Of a stretch of 64,000 nt of DNA, positions 1-8,670 are shown piece by piece. The DNA is from Ensifer sesbaniae. GTDB taxonomy: Bacteria > Pseudomonadota > Alphaproteobacteria > Rhizobiales > Rhizobiaceae. Within the stretch, counting starts at the first letter, position 1, and each line of letters starts with the position of its first letter. The position numbers and the translations under genes are program-made. The notes under the pieces are model-generated. The model was not told the DNA's origin. It saw nothing but the letters and a program-made list of their open reading frames with translations, and did no database searches. The stretch lies in assembly GCF_013283665.1 (NCBI RefSeq), contig NZ_JABEKU010000001.1, positions 2,046,001 to 2,110,000 of the forward strand, written 5' to 3'.

Positions 1-77
1 ACGGTTCGCGACAGGATCGGGAAATCCTTGCGGATCGCTTCGACGTCGTAGGCGGGCACCGGTACAGAGTGTTCCAT
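1..77 (-). CDS. sufS: SufS cysteine desulfurase, N-terminal fragment (cut by left edge)
   Basis: Only the first 25 codons are inside the window; the gene runs off the left edge. The peptide begins MEHSVPVPAYDVEAIRKDFP, which matches the start of group II (SufS) PLP-dependent cysteine desulfurases, enzymes that take sulfur from cysteine for Fe-S assembly on SufBCD. It is the last visible gene of the minus-strand suf operon, 129 nt downstream of sufD. That spacer is almost filled by a RIME repeat, so its translation may be set apart from the rest of the operon. The ribosome site before the ATG is weak (GGATTGAAAGAC). The active-site half cannot be inspected. Confidence 0.85.
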   Translation of the reverse strand, partial: MEHSVPVPAYDVEAIRKDFPILSRT

Positions 78-96
78 GTCTTTCAATCCAATTGCC

Positions 97-198
97 CTAC
101 AGCGCCGTGCGCCTTCCAGGACGCGCCAGGCCGCTGTAACTTGTTGAACTGCTGCATAATTTATCCCCAAATCGATGCCGAATTAAGGAATTACGCAG
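97..198 (+). repeat. RIME-type mosaic element, copy A
   Basis: About 102 bp with two consecutive imperfect palindromes. The first runs from CTACAGCG to CGCTGTAA, the second from CTGCAT to the ACGCAG end with a TTAAGGAA arm. It aligns along its length with the other copies here (9961, 13736, 30561, 45981, 48274 and the half copy at 49709). RIMEs are known intergenic repeats of rhizobia. This copy sits within the suf transcript between sufD and sufS, and it is the most diverged of the full copies in its second palindrome. Confidence 0.8.
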
Positions 199-206
199 GA
201 GCACGC

Positions 207-1487
207 TCAGGCGTGCTTGTCGAGCCAGGTCGAAATGACGCCTTCGAGTGCCTCGACCACCGCTTCGTGGTCTTCCAGCTCTTCGACGATCTCGGCGACG
301 AAGGCGTTGACGAGCATCGCCCGTGCCTTGTTCTCCGGAATGCCGCGCGCCAGCATGTAGAAGAGCTGGGTGTGGTCGATGTCGGCAACCGTCGCGCCGT
401 GACCGCACTGAACGTCGTCCGCGAAGATCTCCAGCTCCGGCTTTGCCGACAGGTCGGCATCGTCGGAGAGGAGCAGCGTGTTGCACGCCATCCTCGCGTC
501 CGTCTTCTGGGCGTCCTTGGCCACCAGGATCTTGCCCTGGAAAACGCCCTTGGCGCGATCGAAGACGACGTTGCGGATGATCTCGGTCGAGGTCGTGTGC
601 GGCACGTTGTGGCCGAGCGTGAAGGTCACGTCCGTGTGGCTTTCGCCGCCAAGCAGGTTGATGCCGCGCAGCTTGAAATCCGCGCCCTCGCCGCTCGTCT
701 TGCCGTGGATCTCCTGGCGCACCAGCTTGCCGCCGGCATTGATCACGAAGAGATGCAACTTGGCGTTCTTGCCGAGGTCGAAGCGGATCTGGCCGAGATG
801 GGTATCGGCAGCGCCCTGCTGCTGCAGGATGATCCAGATGACATCGGCATCTTCGGCAAGCGTCACGTCGCTGACCGACGAGACGAAGCTTTCGGCGTCA
901 TCAGTTGAAAGATGCCGTTCGATCACCGTTGCCGTGACACCCGCCCCGAAGGTCACCGGGAAGCGCGTGTGCGCCTGGCCCAGGCTCTGCACCAGCTGGA
1001 TTTCCAGCGGATCTTCGAGTGCCGTTTCAGCGGCGACGTCGATTTCGAGACCGCCGCGAACGAGGCCGCCATTGATGCGGCCGATCGCGTCGTCAAAGCC
1101 GAGCACGGCGAGGCCGGCTGCCGCCGAACCGTCGAGCAGGCTGTCGACGTAGGAACGGACGATCACACCTTCAGGCAGGCTGCCCTTGACCTCGGCGCCG
1201 CCGTTGCGGACGGAAAGCACGGTCGAGCCCGGAACCAGCGCGTCAACGCGGTCGGCAAAGGCCGTCGGATCCGCGTCCGGCACGGCACGCAGCAACGTCC
1301 GCAGGTCGGTATAGTGCCAGGATTCGACCCGGCGGGTCGGCAGGCCGGCGGTCCTGAGTTCGTGCACCAGCGTGTCGCGCACCGAGAGCACCGAGCCATC
1401 ACCCGGCAGATCGCCGATCTGCGTCGTATAGGCATCGACAAGCGCCGTTTCGGCGGCCGTCATCTTGATTGCCTGTTGCATATTCAT
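207..1487 (-). CDS. sufD: SufD, Fe-S scaffold complex subunit
   Basis: 426 aa. SufD partners SufB and the ATPase SufC in the cytoplasmic SufBC2D scaffold that builds and donates Fe-S clusters. The C-terminal half carries the SufB/D beta-helix core; the CGHGAT motif near residue 361 and the following HTQLFYMLARGIP stretch are family hallmarks. The N-terminal 150 residues are more variable, as usual for SufD. The start is supported by AAGGAG seven bases before the ATG. It follows sufC by 22 nt, consistent with translation from one polycistronic mRNA. No truncation or frameshift is seen. The identity is secure because gene order and motifs agree. Confidence 0.95.
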   Translation of the reverse strand: MNMQQAIKMTAAETALVDAYTTQIGDLPGDGSVLSVRDTLVHELRTAGLPTRRVESWHYTDLRTLLRAVPDADPTAFADRVDALVPGSTVLSVRNGGAEVKGSLPEGVIVRSYVDSLLDGSAAAGLAVLGFDDAIGRINGGLVRGGLEIDVAAETALEDPLEIQLVQSLGQAHTRFPVTFGAGVTATVIERHLSTDDAESFVSSVSDVTLAEDADVIWIILQQQGAADTHLGQIRFDLGKNAKLHLFVINAGGKLVRQEIHGKTSGEGADFKLRGINLLGGESHTDVTFTLGHNVPHTTSTEIIRNVVFDRAKGVFQGKILVAKDAQKTDARMACNTLLLSDDADLSAKPELEIFADDVQCGHGATVADIDHTQLFYMLARGIPENKARAMLVNAFVAEIVEELEDHEAVVEALEGVISTWLDKHA

Positions 1488-1509
1488 TCGAACACTCCTT
1501 CAACAGGCG

Positions 1510-2265
1510 TCAGGCCGCGGCCCCGATGATGTCCGCGTAGCCGTTGGCTTCGAGTTCGTGCGCCAGCGTCTTGTCGCCCGACTTGATGACCTGGCCCTTG
1601 TAGAGCACGTGCACGGTGTCGGGAACGATATAGTCGAGCAGGCGCTGGTAGTGGGTGATGACCACGACGGCGCGGTCCGGTGAACGCAGCGCATTGACGC
1701 CGTCGGCGACGACCTTCAGCGCGTCAATGTCGAGGCCGGAGTCGGTTTCGTCGAGCACGCACAGCTTCGGCTCAAGCAGCGACATCTGCAGGATCTCGGC
1801 GCGCTTCTTTTCGCCACCCGAGAAGCCGACGTTCAGCGGACGACGCAGCATTTCCGGCGCGATCTTCAGTTCCGCTGCGGCTTCCTTGACGCGGCGCATG
1901 AATTCCGGCGTCGTCAGTTCGTCTTCGCCGCGATACTTGCGCTGCTCGTTCATCGCCACCTTGAGGAACTGCATGGTGGCAACGCCGGGGATTTCGACCG
2001 GATACTGGAAGGCGAGGAAGATGCCCTTGGCCGCACGCTCGGAAGCGTCGAGCTCGAGGATGCTCTCGCCGTTATAGAGGATGTCGCCTTCGGTGACTTC
2101 GTAGTCTTCGCGGCCCGAGAGGATATAGGAAAGCGTCGACTTGCCGGAGCCGTTCGGGCCCATGATGGCGGCAACTTCGCCGGCCTTCACGGTCAGGTTC
2201 AGGCCACGGATGATTTCGGTGCCGTCTTCGGCGATACGGGCGTGCAGGTTCTTGATTTCAAGCAT
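1510..2265 (-). CDS. sufC: SufC, ABC-type ATPase of the Suf complex
   Basis: 251 aa cytoplasmic ABC ATPase that drives conformational change of SufB-SufD during cluster assembly. The sequence shows Walker A GPNGSGKST (36-44), the ABC signature FSGGEKKR (148-155) and Walker B running into DETDSGLD (172-179); the DETDSGLD form is typical of SufC rather than of membrane transporters. The frame stays open 14 codons further upstream, but the ATG at 2265 has AAGAGGA at good spacing and starts with the family's usual MLEIKNL, so it was chosen. There is no membrane partner gene. It lies 78 nt after sufB. Confidence 0.97.
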   Translation of the reverse strand: MLEIKNLHARIAEDGTEIIRGLNLTVKAGEVAAIMGPNGSGKSTLSYILSGREDYEVTEGDILYNGESILELDASERAAKGIFLAFQYPVEIPGVATMQFLKVAMNEQRKYRGEDELTTPEFMRRVKEAAAELKIAPEMLRRPLNVGFSGGEKKRAEILQMSLLEPKLCVLDETDSGLDIDALKVVADGVNALRSPDRAVVVITHYQRLLDYIVPDTVHVLYKGQVIKSGDKTLAHELEANGYADIIGAAA

Positions 2266-2343
2266 TTCTATCGTCCTCTTGGGAAGCGAATGTCTGTTCG
2301 CGCGCAAACGCGATGCGCGCCATTCAATATTCAGTTCAAGGCC

Positions 2344-3813
2344 TTAGCCGACCGAGCCTTCGAGCGAGATGCCGATCAGCTTCTGCGCTTCGACGGCGAA
2401 TTCCATCGGCAGCTCCTGGATCACTTCCTTGACGAAGCCGTTGACGATCAGCGCGATCGCCGCTTCCTCCGGAATCCCGCGCTGCAGGCAGTAGAACAGC
2501 TGGTCCTCGGAAATCTTCGACGTGGTCGCCTCGTGCTCGAACTGTGCCGTCGAGTTCTTCGCCTCGATATAGGGCACGGTGTGCGCGCCGCACTTGTCGC
2601 CGATCAACAAGGAGTCGCACTGGGTGAAGTTGCGGGCGTTCTCGGCCTTGCGGTGGGCCGAAACCTGGCCGCGATAGGTGTTTTCCGAGACGCCGGCAGC
2701 GATACCCTTGGAGATAATGCGGCTCGACGTGTTCTTGCCGAGGTGGATCATCTTGGTGCCCGAGTCGATCTGCTGGTGGCCGTTCGAGACCGCGATCGAA
2801 TAGAACTCGCCGCGCGAATTGTCGCCGCGCAGGATGCAGGACGGATATTTCCAGGTGATCGCCGAACCGGTTTCGACCTGCGTCCAGGAGATCTTGGAGT
2901 TCTTGCCGCGGCAATCGCCACGCTTGGTGACGAAGTTGTAGATGCCGCCCTTGCCGTCCTTGTCGCCCGGATACCAGTTCTGCACCGTCGAATACTTGAT
3001 CTCGGCATCATCGAGCGCGACGAGCTCGACGACGGCGGCGTGAAGCTGGTTCTCGTCGCGCTGCGGCGCGGTGCAGCCTTCGAGATAGGACACATAGGCG
3101 CCCTCGTCGGCGATGATCAGCGTGCGCTCGAACTGGCCGGTGTTCTTCTCGTTGATGCGGAAGTAGGTCGAGAGCTCCATCGGGCAACGCACGCCCTTCG
3201 GCACATAGACGAAGGAACCGTCGGTGAAGACCGCGGAGTTCAGCGTCGCATAGTAGTTATCGGTCGTCGGAACGACGGAGCCGAGATACTTCTGCACGAG
3301 CTCGGGATGTTCGCGGATCGCCTCCGAGATCGACATGAAGATCACGCCGGCCTTCTTCAGCTCTTCCTTGAAGGTGGTGACGACCGAGACGCTGTCGAAG
3401 ACGGCGTCGACGGCGATCTTCGACTTCTCGACGCCCGCGAGGATTTCCTGTTCCTTCAGCGGAATGCCGAGCTTCTCGTAGACCTTGAGGATTTCGGGAT
3501 CGACCTCGTCGAGCGACTTCGGACCCGCCGTGCCCTTCGGCGCGGCATAGTAGTAGATCTCGTTGAAGTCGATCTTCGGATAGCTGACACGGGCCCAGGT
3601 CGGCTCTTCGAGCGTCAGCCAACGGCGATAGGCGCCAAGACGCCACTCGAGCATCCATTCCGGCTCATTCTTCTTCGCCGAAATGAAGCGAATGATGTCT
3701 TCCGAAAGGCCCTTCGGCGCCTTCTCGACTTCGATATGCGTCTCGAACCCGTATTTGTACTGGTCGACGTCGATCTGACGGACCTGATCAATGGTTTCCT
3801 GCACGGCAGGCAT
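2344..3813 (-). CDS. sufB: SufB, Fe-S scaffold subunit
   Basis: 489 aa, the usual length for the alphaproteobacterial protein. SufB is the main cluster-building subunit of SufBC2D and receives sulfur from SufS. The C-terminal SufB/D core is complete; Cys408 in [12 protein letters not shown] lies where the E. coli sulfur-acceptor cysteine is placed, and the [14 protein letters not shown] segment mirrors that of SufD. The start at 3813 has GGAG upstream and gives the common N-terminus [11 protein letters not shown]; an upstream in-frame ATG would add 22 unconserved residues. The gene is separated from the upstream cysteine desulfurase by 152 nt containing a hairpin. Confidence 0.97.
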   Translation of the reverse strand: MPAVQETIDQVRQIDVDQYKYGFETHIEVEKAPKGLSEDIIRFISAKKNEPEWMLEWRLGAYRRWLTLEEPTWARVSYPKIDFNEIYYYAAPKGTAGPKSLDEVDPEILKVYEKLGIPLKEQEILAGVEKSKIAVDAVFDSVSVVTTFKEELKKAGVIFMSISEAIREHPELVQKYLGSVVPTTDNYYATLNSAVFTDGSFVYVPKGVRCPMELSTYFRINEKNTGQFERTLIIADEGAYVSYLEGCTAPQRDENQLHAAVVELVALDDAEIKYSTVQNWYPGDKDGKGGIYNFVTKRGDCRGKNSKISWTQVETGSAITWKYPSCILRGDNSRGEFYSIAVSNGHQQIDSGTKMIHLGKNTSSRIISKGIAAGVSENTYRGQVSAHRKAENARNFTQCDSLLIGDKCGAHTVPYIEAKNSTAQFEHEATTSKISEDQLFYCLQRGIPEEAAIALIVNGFVKEVIQELPMEFAVEAQKLIGISLEGSVG

Positions 3814-3923
3814 GTCGTTCTCCAATCTTGCCGGATCCAAGGTCCGGCAGCTTGTCAACACGATGCGAACGTGGCGCACCGCTTATGTAATGGCTAAAAG
3901 GCGCTTTTCACCCTGTTTGCCAA

Positions 3924-3943
3924 GCGGAAAATTGCTTTTCCGC
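3924..3943 (-). other. perfect hairpin between cysteine desulfurase and sufB
   Basis: An 8-bp perfect stem (GCGGAAAA/TTTTCCGC) with a TTGC loop lies in the spacer of the suf transcript. On the minus strand it is not followed by a U-run, so it is not a simple terminator. It could be an mRNA processing or stability site. Confidence 0.5.
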
Positions 3944-3965
3944 AATTTCATCCCATCATCCCGCT

Positions 3966-5132
3966 TCAGGCCGCCCGTCCCGGCGCCCGGCGTCTTGCTG
4001 CTACCTTTGCGAAAGCGGCGGCGCAACGTTCGATTTCAGCCGCCGTCGTCAGCTCGCCGATCGAAATTCTGAGCGCGCCCTGGCGTGGATCGTAGCCCAT
4101 CGCCGTCAGCACGTGGCTTTGCCCCACCTTGCCGGACGAACATGCCGATCCGGCCGAAAGCGCGACGCCTTCAAGGTCGAAGGCGATCTGCCCCGTTTCC
4201 GCCTTCAGGCCAGGAAGCGTGAAGAATGTCGTGTTGCCAACACGCGAAACGTCACGGCCGTGAATGACCACATCGGCAGCCGCCGCCAGCATCGCGTTTT
4301 CAAGCTTGTCGCGCAACGCGGCAATCATGCTCATCCGTTGGCCGACACCTTCGCCGACCTTCCGGGCGGCTGCGGCAAAGCCGGCAATCGCCACCGAATT
4401 TTCGGTGCCGGAACGGTGCCCCTTTTCCTGACCACCGCCGCGGATCAGTGGTGCGGGCATCATCACCTCGCCGCGCGCCACCAGCGCGCCGGCGCCCTTC
4501 GGGCCACCGATCTTGTGCGAGGAGAGAATGAGGAAATCGGCGCCCAGCTCTTCGATCGCAAGCGGCAACCGGCCGGCGGCCTGCACCGCGTCGACGACAA
4601 GTATACCACCATTGGCGCGAACGATCTCGGCGATCTCGGCGATCGGCTGGATGATGCCGGTCTCGTTGTTGACCAGCATGACGGCAACCATCGGCAGACC
4701 GAGCTGGCGGTCATGTGCCGTCAACAGCTCACGAAGCGCCTGGAGATCGACGATGCCGGCAGGCGTCACCGGGATTTCGCAAACGGCGTCGTGAGAAAAG
4801 CGTCCGCCTTCGCGCACTGCCGGATGTTCGATCGCCGAAGCATAGAGCCGGCCGATCTTGAGCGGTGTGCGGCCCATGCGGAAATCGGGCGTCAGCACCA
4901 GGTTGGCCGCTTCCGTCGCGCCGCTGGTGAAGATGACGCTTGCCGCTTTTGCCCCGCAAAGGGCGGCCACATCGCGGCGGGCGTTTTCGATCAGCGTGCG
5001 CAGCGCCCGGCCTTCGCCGTGGACGGAAGAAGGGTTGCCGACGAGGTCGAGCGCCGACAGGCAGGCCTCGCGCGCTTCGGTCAGAAGCGGCGCCGTGGCG
5101 TTCCAGTCCATGTAGATGCGCGAACCCGACAT
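3966..5132 (-). CDS. NifS/IscS-type cysteine desulfurase, first gene of suf operon
   Basis: 388 aa class V aminotransferase-fold enzyme that removes sulfur from L-cysteine through PLP. Visible residues: His103 in the EHPAV motif, the Schiff-base lysine Lys207 in SSHK, and the catalytic cysteine Cys331 in SAGSACSSGKVG. The short ACSSGK loop marks the NifS/IscS group rather than SufS, so this operon has two desulfurases of different groups, this one first and sufS last. In Rhizobium leguminosarum the equivalent first gene is called sufS2. AAGGAAA precedes the ATG. It is the promoter-proximal gene behind the Irr/RirA-like control region. Confidence 0.9.
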   Translation of the reverse strand: MSGSRIYMDWNATAPLLTEAREACLSALDLVGNPSSVHGEGRALRTLIENARRDVAALCGAKAASVIFTSGATEAANLVLTPDFRMGRTPLKIGRLYASAIEHPAVREGGRFSHDAVCEIPVTPAGIVDLQALRELLTAHDRQLGLPMVAVMLVNNETGIIQPIAEIAEIVRANGGILVVDAVQAAGRLPLAIEELGADFLILSSHKIGGPKGAGALVARGEVMMPAPLIRGGGQEKGHRSGTENSVAIAGFAAAARKVGEGVGQRMSMIAALRDKLENAMLAAAADVVIHGRDVSRVGNTTFFTLPGLKAETGQIAFDLEGVALSAGSACSSGKVGQSHVLTAMGYDPRQGALRISIGELTTAAEIERCAAAFAKVAARRRAPGRAA

Positions 5133-5252
5133 GATTTCCTTCGCTAGAACAACAGGCTGCGACCCGGCAACCTCTGGCGATGCATTTTCCTTGAATTTTC
5201 CGCGTCGCTTGCCTTATGAGACGAAGCACAAGGCGGAATGCCCGCACAGAAG

Positions 5253-5269
5253 TTTTGAACGGTTCTAAA
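5253..5269 (-). promoter_or_regulatory. Irr-like iron control element (ICE box) at suf start site
   Basis: The sequence TTTTGAA-CGG-TTCTAAA matches the rhizobial ICE consensus TTTAGAA-N3-TTCTAAA with one mismatch. It overlaps the transcription start expected from the adjacent minus-strand promoter. Irr binds such sites under iron limitation. Assigned by motif only. Confidence 0.6.
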
Positions 5270-5274
5270 CTAGG

Positions 5275-5303
5275 TTTTAGAAAAGCTGACTGCTTTCGTC
5301 AAG
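5275..5303 (-). promoter_or_regulatory. suf operon sigma70 promoter overlapped by RirA-like IRO box
   Basis: Read on the minus strand, CTTGAC (5298-5303) and CTAAAA (5275-5280) are separated by exactly 17 nt, close to the rhizobial sigma70 consensus. The IRO-box pattern TGA-N9-TCA spans 5287-5301 and overlaps the -35 hexamer and spacer, where a RirA repressor could block polymerase. Coding starts about 135 nt downstream at 5132. Confidence 0.65.
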
Positions 5304-5356
5304 ACTGATCGCGATCTGAAACCAAGATTCGAACCAGGAACACTCCCGGAGAGCCA

Positions 5357-6034
5357 ATGCCCGAAATTATCTTCAACGGACCCGCTGGCCGCCTCGAAGG
5401 CCGCTATCAGCCTTCGAAGCAAAAGAGCGCGCCGATCGCCATCATCCTGCACCCGCACCCGCAGTTCGGCGGCACGATGAACAACCAGATCGTCTACCAG
5501 CTCTTCTATATGTTCCAGAAGCGCGGCTTCACCACGCTCCGTTTCAACTTCCGTGGCATAGGCCGCAGCCAGGGTGAGTTCGACCATGGCGCCGGCGAAC
5601 TGTCGGATGCGGCGTCCGCGCTCGACTGGGTGCAGAGCCTGCATCCGGATTCGAAGAGCTGCTGGGTTGCCGGCTACTCCTTCGGCGCCTGGATCGGCAT
5701 GCAGCTCCTGATGCGCCGTCCGGAAATCGAGGGCTTCATGGCCGTGGCACCGCAGCCGAACATCTACGACTTCTCGTTCCTGGCGCCCTGCCCGTCGTCC
5801 GGCCTGATCATCAACGGCGATTCCGACAAGGTCGCGCCGGAGAAGGACGTGAACGGTCTCGTCGAGAAGCTTAAAGCCCAGAAGGGCATTCTCATCACCC
5901 ACCGCACCGTTCCCGGCGCCAACCACTTCTTCAACGGCCAGGTCGAAAACCTGATGTCGGAATGCGAGGATTACCTCGACCGTCGCCTGAATGGCGAGTT
6001 GACGCCGGAACCGGCCGCCAAGCGCATTCGCTGA
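5357..6034 (+). CDS. alpha/beta hydrolase (COG2945 type)
   Basis: 225 aa soluble alpha/beta hydrolase of the small family found across Alphaproteobacteria; substrate unknown. The nucleophile elbow GYSFGA places Ser108, with Asp155 or Asp157 in NGDSDKV and His190 in GANHFF completing the triad. The HPHPQFGG segment (32-39) supplies the oxyanion region typical of this group. The start is supported by GGAGAG before the ATG. It is divergent from the suf operon and shares its 224-nt upstream region, so iron regulators bound there could affect it. It ends 18 nt before a strong terminator. Annotation beyond hydrolase is not possible. Confidence 0.88.
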   Translation: MPEIIFNGPAGRLEGRYQPSKQKSAPIAIILHPHPQFGGTMNNQIVYQLFYMFQKRGFTTLRFNFRGIGRSQGEFDHGAGELSDAASALDWVQSLHPDSKSCWVAGYSFGAWIGMQLLMRRPEIEGFMAVAPQPNIYDFSFLAPCPSSGLIINGDSDKVAPEKDVNGLVEKLKAQKGILITHRTVPGANHFFNGQVENLMSECEDYLDRRLNGELTPEPAAKRIR

Positions 6035-6052
6035 TCGTTTCATGAATTGAAC

Positions 6053-6090
6053 AAAAGAGCCGCGCGTTCTTCGGATTGCGCGGCTCTTTT
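6053..6090 (+). terminator. bidirectional terminator after hydrolase gene
   Basis: Inverted repeat AAAAGAGCCGCGC ... GCGCGGCTCTTTT with an 11-nt loop and T-runs on both strands. It lies between two convergent genes, the hydrolase on plus and the GGDEF gene on minus. Confidence 0.85.
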
Positions 6091-6099
6091 CGTTTCAGA

Positions 6100-7305
6100 T
6101 CAGCTTTGCGGGCGGCCGACCCACTGCGGCACGGACGGATTGACGACCGTGCCCGGCGTCTCGCCGCATTCGACCCGGTTGCGTCCGTTTGCCTTGGCCG
6201 CGTACAGCGCCTTGTCGGCGCGCTGCATCACGGGATCCAGAGCCTCGCCGCTACCGGCGGCGGTGACGCCGAAGCTTGCCGTCACGCGCGCCGCTTCCGG
6301 CAGGCCGGCAATCTGCTGGGACATGATGGCGGCGCGCATGCCATGGGCGACGACACGCGCTTCCGACAGCTCCGTACAGGGCAGAAACACCGCGAACTCC
6401 TCACCGCCGAGGCGACCGGCCACGGCACGGTTCGGCATGACGTCCTTCAGCACCCGCGCGAAACGGCGGATCACCTCGTCGCCAGCAAGGTGGCCGTAGG
6501 TGTCGTTGACTAGCTTGAAGCGATCGAGGTCGGCGAGGATCAGCGTGCCCGGCATCTGGGTGTCGCGTGCATGCAGGAGCGGTATGACGCGGTCCATGAA
6601 GCCGCGACGATTGTAGAGTCCCGAAAGAAGATCGATTTCCGAGCGGGCCTGCGCGTCGTCGACGATGTCCTTGACCATGACGCCGAGCATGGCCAGGCCT
6701 GCCCCGACGATCAGCATCGCACCAAGCGCCTGGGAAATGAGCGCAAAAGGGCTCGAGACATAATCCTGGGCGGTGGCGCCCGAGCCGGCGGCAACGGCGG
6801 CATAGATCTTCACGAGATAGTAGGCCGCGGACAAAGCCAACAGCCCGAAGAGCACCCGGTCGAAAAAGGAGCGGCGTCCCGAGCGGATTACCACGGATGC
6901 GGTCCACGCCTGGATCAGAAAGAAGGGCATCTGGTAGGGGATCGCGTGCTGCCAGGTGCCGCGCGGCAGGTCGTAGATTGCCACGTCCAGCGCGACGCCG
7001 GCGAGGAAACACGCGCAAAGCACGGTCCAGCGCACCGGAACCTCATAAAAGCGGCCGAGACCAAAACGCAGCAGACAGAGGCCGCCGAGCACAGACGCGA
7101 AGGCACCGATGGCGAAGAGCCGTGGCGTGGACGAGAAAGGAACGATCGCTTCACAAACGGCCGAAAGCGAGGCGACGACAAAACCGGCCGCACACCACAA
7201 TGCCGCGGGACGCTGACGGCTCTTCACAGCAATGGTGAGGAATGCGACCGTGAAAATCTGCGCGATGATGAAGTTCACAGCCAGCAGAGAAATCGCACCA
7301 CCCAT
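6100..7305 (-). CDS. membrane-bound diguanylate cyclase (GGDEF)
   Basis: 401 aa from the ATG at 7305. About seven hydrophobic helices fill residues 5-210, followed by a linker and a C-terminal GGDEF domain with an active-site GGEEF at 300-304, so c-di-GMP synthesis from GTP is likely. The allosteric I-site position nine to six residues before it reads PNRA rather than RxxD, so product inhibition may be absent. A GTG 16 codons upstream (7353) is an alternative start, but it lies directly on a GGAGG sequence. The ATG chosen lacks a clear ribosome site, so the start is uncertain. It is downstream of anmK by 118 nt. Confidence 0.85.
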   Translation of the reverse strand: MGGAISLLAVNFIIAQIFTVAFLTIAVKSRQRPAALWCAAGFVVASLSAVCEAIVPFSSTPRLFAIGAFASVLGGLCLLRFGLGRFYEVPVRWTVLCACFLAGVALDVAIYDLPRGTWQHAIPYQMPFFLIQAWTASVVIRSGRRSFFDRVLFGLLALSAAYYLVKIYAAVAAGSGATAQDYVSSPFALISQALGAMLIVGAGLAMLGVMVKDIVDDAQARSEIDLLSGLYNRRGFMDRVIPLLHARDTQMPGTLILADLDRFKLVNDTYGHLAGDEVIRRFARVLKDVMPNRAVAGRLGGEEFAVFLPCTELSEARVVAHGMRAAIMSQQIAGLPEAARVTASFGVTAAGSGEALDPVMQRADKALYAAKANGRNRVECGETPGTVVNPSVPQWVGRPQS

Positions 7306-7423
7306 CGAAGAACCCGAAACCTTCGTATTGCGGGGCAAGCCGCCTTTCGCCACCTCCGACGGTAGCGGTTGCCGATGCTAATTGGCCGATGCGAAAATTT
7401 GATTAATCCGTTCGGTGGATAGC

Positions 7424-8572
7424 CTATACACTGTTTCGGGCCTCTCCGCGAAGAGGTCTGGCGGCTTGTTTTCCACCTGTGACCGGCCGGCGGACACCGG
7501 TCGTTCCCGGATAGGTCAGCGGCAGGCCCTGCAGCGAGCGTACGGCAAGGTACGCCCAGGCCTCTGCCTCCATGGAATCACCATTGAAGCCGGCGTCCTC
7601 CGCCGGCAGAACCGTAGCGCCCTCCGCCTCGGCGAGCGCTGCGAGGTCGCGCATGATCACCGGATTGAGGCGGCCTCCGCCGCAGACGATGTAGGTGGAT
7701 GGCCGCTGCGGCAGGTGTCCGGCCGACTTGAGGATGGCCGCCGCGGTCACATGGGCAAGCGTGCGGGCGCCGTCGGCGAGGCCGGCGTCGCTTCCCGCCG
7801 GCGGCACGAAATCGTTTCGGTCGAGCGAGCGGCGCTGTTTCGCGGTGAAAAACGGATTGGCGAGATAGCGCTCTGCAAGATCGGGAAGAACGGTCCCTTC
7901 GCTCGCGACCATGCCGCCCTGGTCGAAGGGAATGCCGGCATGGGCTTCCACCCATTGATCGATCAGCGTGTTGCCCGGGCCGCTGTCATAGGCGACGAGC
8001 GTCTCGCCGGCGCCGATGAAGGTCAGGTTGGAGATGCCGCCGATGTTGACGAAGACGACCGGCGCCGAAAGGCCGGCGGCGCCACGCACCAGAGCGGCGT
8101 GATAGGCGGGGATGAGCGGCGCACCCTGCCCGCCATGCACCATGTCGTTGGCGCGCATGTCGTAGACGACGTCGATACCGGTTTCGCGCGCAAGCAGCGG
8201 GCCGTCACCGATCTGCACCGTCAGGGCCTCGTCAGGGCGATGCAGAACGGTTTGACCGTGGAAGCCGATCACGTCGATATCCGCCGGCGACAGGTTGTTT
8301 TGCTGCAGGAAGGTTTTGACCGCTTCGGCATGCCGCAGCGTCAGGTCGCGCTCAAGCTCCGGCAGCGCGCCGGGTCTCTGGTCCCGCTGCGTGATCGCTT
8401 TCGCATCGACCAACCCCTGCTTCAGCCGGTCGCGAAAGCGGGCGTCATAGGCAAAGCCAGCAGAGGGGCCCCGCTCGACGATGGCGTCGCCATCGGTCTT
8501 GAGCAGCGCGACATCGATGCCGTCCATGCTCGTGCCGCTCATCAGGCCGATTGCCGTTCTTGTCTGTGCCAT
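7424..8572 (-). CDS. anmK: anhydro-N-acetylmuramic acid kinase AnmK
   Basis: 382 aa. AnmK opens and phosphorylates anhydro-MurNAc to MurNAc-6-phosphate during peptidoglycan recycling. The N-terminal [12 protein letters not shown] (9-20) is the phosphate-binding signature, and [11 protein letters not shown] and VCGGGRLNP in the second half are also family motifs. The ATG at 8572 was chosen over an in-frame ATG 24 codons upstream because the family starts just before this motif and a TGGAAACG precedes it. It is divergent from tyrS, an arrangement common in Rhizobiaceae. A perfect inverted repeat lies in the shared promoter region. Confidence 0.95.
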   Translation of the reverse strand: MAQTRTAIGLMSGTSMDGIDVALLKTDGDAIVERGPSAGFAYDARFRDRLKQGLVDAKAITQRDQRPGALPELERDLTLRHAEAVKTFLQQNNLSPADIDVIGFHGQTVLHRPDEALTVQIGDGPLLARETGIDVVYDMRANDMVHGGQGAPLIPAYHAALVRGAAGLSAPVVFVNIGGISNLTFIGAGETLVAYDSGPGNTLIDQWVEAHAGIPFDQGGMVASEGTVLPDLAERYLANPFFTAKQRRSLDRNDFVPPAGSDAGLADGARTLAHVTAAAILKSAGHLPQRPSTYIVCGGGRLNPVIMRDLAALAEAEGATVLPAEDAGFNGDSMEAEAWAYLAVRSLQGLPLTYPGTTGVRRPVTGGKQAARPLRGEARNSV

Positions 8573-8589
8573 GCCGTCAACGTTTCCAG

Positions 8590-8608
8590 AATCACTTTTG
8601 GAGTGATT
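8590..8608. promoter_or_regulatory. perfect inverted repeat in the anmK/tyrS divergent region
   Basis: AATCACT-TTTGG-AGTGATT, a perfect 7-bp inverted repeat with a 5-nt spacer, centred between the two divergent start codons. The size fits a dimeric repressor operator, or a hairpin in the tyrS leader. The binding protein is unknown. Confidence 0.45.
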
Positions 8609-8670
8609 ATGCGCGGAAACAGTGCTAAACGCCCGTTCGTTCAAAAACTTCCCCGCAAGAGAGACAGATT

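Noticed and set aside
7305-7353. Upstream GTG start for the GGDEF protein
   Set aside because: It lies on the GGAGG itself, leaving no spacing. The ATG 16 codons in was preferred, though its own ribosome site is weak.
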